A stretch of DNA of 64,000 bases from JAMWDF01 sp964645405 (lineage in GTDB: Bacteria; Ratteibacteria; UBA8468; B48-G9; DSTR01). The translations under genes were made by a program, and so were the position numbers. Location of the stretch: assembly GCA_964645405.1 (NCBI GenBank), contig CAZYCA010000028.1, forward strand, positions 1 to 64,000, given 5' to 3'. The notes beneath the pieces were generated by a model. It was not told the origin of the DNA. It saw only the letters and a list, made by a program, of their open reading frames with translations, and made no database searches. Positions 60,756 to 64,000 of the stretch are shown one piece after another (the stretch's first letter is position 1; each line of letters opens with the position of its first letter).

Positions 60756-61457
60756 TCAGCTCTTTTCTTCCTGTTGTCTGGCTTCTTCTTTCATTTTCCG
60801 GCGTTCTTCAGCCTGCTGTTCGCTGATGACCTCAGGCTCAGTGGTAGCCGGGGCTTCTTCTACTGCCTCGGCAGGAGCAACTTCTTCCTTAACAGGAGCC
60901 AGAATAGCCACGATGACACGTTCTGGATCTTCCAGAATCTTAATTGTCTCTGGCAGTTTTAAGTCTTTCACCAGCATAGCATGTCCTATCCCCAGTCCGG
61001 AGATATCCACGGAGATGTTAGAAGGAAGATTAACCGGGAGAGCTTCCACCTTGATTTCCCTCAGCTCTTGCTCCAGAATTCCTCCCTGGTGTACCCCCGG
61101 TGCCTCCCCCACCAGCTGGACGGGTATTTCCATAACTACAGGCCTATCCATCCGTAACTGGTAGAAGTCAATATGCACAAGCTGCCCGGTGATGACATTT
61201 TTCTGTACTTCTTTAAGAATAGTCTTTATCTTCTCCTGTTTATTTCCCTCATCTTTCAAAATTAGTTCTGCCATCACGTTGTGACCCCGGAGATGCCGCA
61301 AAGCTGCGGCGGCAGTTTTTCCTTCCACTTTTAGAGGGACAGGTTCTTGCCCTGGTCCGTAAAGAATACCAGGGATAAAACCTGCCTGCCGCAGTTTCCT
61401 GGCTACACCCTTTCCTTTTTCCTGCCTCTTTTCTGCCAGAAATTGAATCTCTTCCAT
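60756..61457 (-). CDS. rplY: Ribosomal protein L25 (CTC/TL5 type)
   Basis: This 233-residue L25 of the long type has an N-terminal 5S-RNA-binding domain (RKLRQAGFIPGILYG) and a C-terminal TL5-like domain, ending in an acidic Glu/Ala-rich tail (EEVAPAEAVEEAPA). The ATG at 61457 follows GGAGG by five bases and replaces an in-frame start at 61469. It binds 5S rRNA in the large subunit. A promoter with TTGTCT-N17-TAAACT lies upstream. Confidence 0.95.
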   Translation of the reverse strand: MEEIQFLAEKRQEKGKGVARKLRQAGFIPGILYGPGQEPVPLKVEGKTAAAALRHLRGHNVMAELILKDEGNKQEKIKTILKEVQKNVITGQLVHIDFYQLRMDRPVVMEIPVQLVGEAPGVHQGGILEQELREIKVEALPVNLPSNISVDISGLGIGHAMLVKDLKLPETIKILEDPERVIVAILAPVKEEVAPAEAVEEAPATTEPEVISEQQAEERRKMKEEARQQEEKS

Positions 61458-61489
61458 GTTAACCTCCAAAAATTTAGCTCAATGTAATA

Positions 61490-61518
61490 AGTTTAGCACA
61501 CCTTCCTGCTGCAGACAA
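61490..61518 (-). promoter_or_regulatory. Promoter of rplY-pth
   Basis: TTGTCT (61513-61518) and TAAACT (61490-61495) are 17 bases apart on the minus strand, giving a start about 30 bases before the ATG at 61457. It is divergent from the GH4 promoter seven bases away. Confidence 0.5.
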
Positions 61519-61524
61519 CTTCAG

Positions 61525-61553
61525 TTGACTGTAAATTCCTGACAAAGTAAAAT
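61525..61553 (+). promoter_or_regulatory. Sigma-70-type promoter of the GH4-gltX unit
   Basis: TTGACT (61525-61530), a 17-base spacer and TAAAAT (61548-61553) point to a start near 61560, about 19 bases before the ATG at 61579, which follows a GGAGGG site. Confidence 0.65.
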
Positions 61554-61578
61554 GGCTATCTGAACAGGCGGAGGGCAA

Positions 61579-62907
61579 ATGGCAAAGATTGCTTTTGTGG
61601 GAGCTGGAAGTTTCGGTTTCACGCGAGGACTGGTACGCGATATCCTTACCTTTCCCAACCTGAAGGATGCCACCTTAGCCTTGCTGGATAAAGATGCAGA
61701 AAGATTGGGTTATATCAAGAAGGCAGTGGAGAAGATTATTCAGTTAGGCAACTATCCTGCCAGGGTTCAGGCTACTTGCGACCGCAAAGAAGCTCTCCAG
61801 GGGGCTTCTGCTGTCATCTGCACTATTCTGGCTTCACCGGTCAGTGTCTGGAGAAAGGATATTGAAATCCCTAAAAAATACGGAGTGGATACCAACATCG
61901 GAGATACCAGAAGTGTTTCTGGAGTCTTCCGGGCTTTAAGAACTATCCCGGTGATGCTGGAAATCTGCCATGACATAGAAAGATACTGTCCGCAGTCAGT
62001 TTTGCTTAACTACACCAACCCTATGGGTATGCTTTGCCGGGCGATGCAGAAAAAAACGAAAGTCCGGGTAGTGGGCCTGTGCCACAGCGTTCAGGGAACA
62101 GTTCAGATGCTGGCCCGGTGGCTGAATGCCCCCTTAGAAGAAATTACTTATCTCTGTGCTGGTATTAACCATCAGGCCTGGTTAATAGAGTTTCGCTGGA
62201 AAGGTAAAGATGCGTATCCTTTGTTGCGAAAGATTATCACCCGTAACAGAAAAATCTACCGGGAAGAAATTGTGCGCAATGAGATGTTTCTCCACTTAGA
62301 CTATTATGTGACAGAATCCAGCGGCCACAACTCAGAATATAACTGGTGGTTTCGGAAAAGGCCTGATTTGATTGAGAAATATTGCACCAGGGGAACCGGC
62401 TGGAATCCTGGAGTTTATGCTTATATCCTGAAAAATTATCTGAAAAGGGAAAAAACCTGGCGCCAGCAGATTAAAGAATGGCTGGAAAATCCTCAGCCTA
62501 TTTCCCTGGAGAGGGGACATGAGTTTGCCGCTTATATTATCAGCGCGCTGCTTGGTGGCCAGCCTTTCCCTTTTAACGGGAATATTGCCAACACTGGTCT
62601 CATTCCCAATCTACCAGAGGCAGCCTGCGTGGAAGTACCGATTTGGGTTGACCGGCGTGGTTTCAACCCTGTTTATGTAGGTCCGCTACCACCCCAGTGT
62701 GCAGCTTTAAACCAGATTAACCTTTATGTGGAAGAAATGGCGGTACAATCTGCTCTCACCGGCGACCCAAAACTAACCTTCCAGGCTGTAGCCTATGACC
62801 CGCTGGTTGCCAGCGTTTTGTCTTTAGCAGAAATTAAGAAGATGGTTAAAGAAATGTTTTCCTTCAACCAGCCGTATCTACCCCAGTTTAAGAAAATTGA
62901 TTTCTGA
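61579..62907 (+). CDS. Glycoside hydrolase family 4 enzyme (alpha-glucosidase/alpha-galactosidase type)
   Basis: This 442-residue protein has the NAD-binding start KIAFVGAGSFGFTRGLV, NYTNPMGM, then GLCHSVQG with the metal-binding Cys and GINHQAW with the His, the GH4 signature. GH4 enzymes use NAD+ and Mn2+ for a redox-assisted cleavage of alpha- or beta-glycosides, often on phosphorylated or galacturonate sugars. The Cys-His type with NYTNPMG resembles alpha-galactosidases (MelA) more than 6-phospho-glucosidases. The gltX gene follows after four bases, so the two are probably co-transcribed. Confidence 0.93.
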   Translation: MAKIAFVGAGSFGFTRGLVRDILTFPNLKDATLALLDKDAERLGYIKKAVEKIIQLGNYPARVQATCDRKEALQGASAVICTILASPVSVWRKDIEIPKKYGVDTNIGDTRSVSGVFRALRTIPVMLEICHDIERYCPQSVLLNYTNPMGMLCRAMQKKTKVRVVGLCHSVQGTVQMLARWLNAPLEEITYLCAGINHQAWLIEFRWKGKDAYPLLRKIITRNRKIYREEIVRNEMFLHLDYYVTESSGHNSEYNWWFRKRPDLIEKYCTRGTGWNPGVYAYILKNYLKREKTWRQQIKEWLENPQPISLERGHEFAAYIISALLGGQPFPFNGNIANTGLIPNLPEAACVEVPIWVDRRGFNPVYVGPLPPQCAALNQINLYVEEMAVQSALTGDPKLTFQAVAYDPLVASVLSLAEIKKMVKEMFSFNQPYLPQFKKIDF

Positions 62908-62911
62908 AGCC

Positions 62912-64000
62912 ATGGTCCGCGTCAGATTTGCACCCAGTCCTACTGGTTATTTACATGTGGGCAACGCCCGTACAGCTTTGTTCAATTATCTCTTTGCCAG
63001 AAAAAATAATGGCCGTTTTATTTTAAGGATTGAAGATACAGACAGGGAACGGTCAGCTGTAGAATATGAAAAGGCATTGATAGAAGATTTACGCTGGCTG
63101 GGACTGGACTGGGATGAAGGACCTGATACGGGCGGCGACTATGGCCCATACCGGCAGACAGAAAGGATTTCCCTTTATCAGGAACTGAGTACCAAACTTG
63201 TGCAGCAGGGTCTGGCTTACCATTGCTACTGTACTAAAGAAGAGCTTGTCGCCCGTAAAGAAAAAGCCCTGCTGGAGAAAAAGAGTATCACTGGATATGA
63301 TGGCCGTTGTCGCCGGTTGAGTAGAAAAGAAATTTCAGAATATGAAAGGGAAGGACGGAAACCTGTTATTCGTTTTCTGGTTCCTCCTGAATCGGTCCAG
63401 GTGTATGACCTTATCCGCGGACCGGTTACATTTGCAGGGGAAACTATTACTGACTTTGTTATCATTAAGTCTGACGGACTGCCAACCTTTCACTTTGCAG
63501 TGGTGGTTGATGACTTTCTGATGAATATTACACATGTTATCCGCGGGGAAGACCATCTTTCTAATACTCCAAAACATATTCTTCTTTTCCGGGCTCTTTC
63601 TGCTAAAGTTCCTTTTTTTGCCCATATGTCCATGACCATGGGACCCGATCGTACCAGGTTGAGCAAACGACATGGAGCCACCTGCCTCAGAACCTTTAGA
63701 GAAGCAGGTTACCTACCTGAGGCTTTCTTCAATTATCTGGCACTCCTGGGCTGGGCTTCAGTCCAGGGAGAGGAAATTTTCACCAGGGATAAACTCATCC
63801 AGGAATTTTCCCTGGAAAGATGCAGCAAGACCGCAGCTATATTTGACCACAACAAACTTCTCTGGATGAACGGTGTCTATATAAGAAATACACCAGCCAA
63901 ACGCCTTCTGGAGTTATCCCTGCCCTTACTGCAAAAAAAAGGTCTTCTCCCGGAAAAGGCAGATAGTAAACTTCTGGAAAGATGTGAACAGTTAATCGCC
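62912..64000 (+). CDS. gltX: Glutamyl-tRNA synthetase (5' part, runs off the window)
   Basis: The frame opens at ATG 62912 and is open to the window end, giving about 363 residues of an enzyme that is usually near 470-500. Motifs are FAPSPTGYLHVGNART with the HIGH-like site, LRIEDTDRERS, HCYCTKEEL, VIRGEDHLSNTPKH and RTRLSKRHGA with the KMSKS-like site. It charges tRNA-Glu, and tRNA-Gln in bacteria without GlnRS. It is a housekeeping gene placed behind the GH4 glycosidase. Confidence 0.95.
   Translation, partial: MVRVRFAPSPTGYLHVGNARTALFNYLFARKNNGRFILRIEDTDRERSAVEYEKALIEDLRWLGLDWDEGPDTGGDYGPYRQTERISLYQELSTKLVQQGLAYHCYCTKEELVARKEKALLEKKSITGYDGRCRRLSRKEISEYEREGRKPVIRFLVPPESVQVYDLIRGPVTFAGETITDFVIIKSDGLPTFHFAVVVDDFLMNITHVIRGEDHLSNTPKHILLFRALSAKVPFFAHMSMTMGPDRTRLSKRHGATCLRTFREAGYLPEAFFNYLALLGWASVQGEEIFTRDKLIQEFSLERCSKTAAIFDHNKLLWMNGVYIRNTPAKRLLELSLPLLQKKGLLPEKADSKLLERCEQLIA

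Noticed and set aside
1..64000. CRISPR arrays, riboswitches or prophage
   Set aside because: No regularly spaced repeats, recognisable aptamer cores or phage structural genes were seen on reading; a short riboswitch could still be missed by eye.

Overview
This window looks like a chromosomal segment from an uncultured anaerobic bacterium of the PVC neighbourhood (Lentisphaerae, Omnitrophota, Ratteibacteria or similar). That placement is an inference. It rests on a lone prepilin-like protein with an H-X9-DG tail, several sulfatases, neutral-ceramidase-like, PHP and SGNH hydrolases, and five uroporphyrinogen-decarboxylase-superfamily (URO-D) paralogues. A membrane pyrophosphatase with the signature of the Na+-pumping type and an ADP-forming acyl-CoA synthetase suggest fermentative, sodium-linked energetics. 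No phage, CRISPR array or secretion system is visible.

Region 1 (20-16513, minus strand) is one uninterrupted 13-gene block with overlapping or closely spaced genes, apparently read from one promoter at 16559-16587. It encodes a QueG-like Fe-S protein, a secreted PHP hydrolase, a ceramidase-like amidase, two sulfatases around an alpha-galactosidase-like enzyme, an SGNH esterase, an M14 peptidase, a large protein of unknown function, a GDPD-PHP-GDPD trio and a sialidase-fold protein. Only one of these has a clear signal peptide. The set looks built to dismantle a complex sulfated glycoconjugate, mostly inside the cell.

Region 2 (16654-23653) holds a URO-D protein with an H-x-C motif, a small lipoprotein, an acyltransferase and an Fe-S flavoprotein. 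It then has tRNA-Thr, a decayed DNA methyltransferase, the prepilin-like protein behind a strong promoter, and a secreted TIM-barrel-like protein. Region 3 (23634-34800, minus) is a second catabolic operon: FAD oxidoreductase, GH38, GH2 (frameshifted at a run of eight C/G), three URO-D proteins, an alpha/alpha-toroid protein and an L-fucose-isomerase-like protein.

Region 4 (35538-40257, plus) carries another URO-D protein, a Rieske-FAD reductase and trpE-trpG. Region 5 (40266-46795, minus) has its own promoter and encodes two phenylacetate-CoA-ligase/ACT pairs around a sodium:solute symporter. A 33-residue membrane peptide overlaps the symporter start, and an outer-membrane barrel protein lies at the 3' end. 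This looks like an aryl-acid uptake and activation module. Region 6 (46842-50703, minus) holds a metallo-beta-lactamase-fold hydrolase, a Gfo/Idh/MocA oxidoreductase and the ADP-forming acyl-CoA synthetase.

Region 7 (50843-55757, plus) mixes an LsrF-type thiolase, an SDR dehydrogenase and a class II aldolase with tyrS, folP and ruvX. The right end holds malic enzyme, the pyrophosphatase, a decayed IS110-family element, pth, rplY, a GH4 glycosidase and the 5' part of gltX. Start codons were set by ribosome-binding sites, promoters and four-base ATGA overlaps. Two minus-strand genes appear to have -10 boxes only 7 bases before the start codon, suggesting leaderless transcripts. I saw no convincing Rho-independent terminators.
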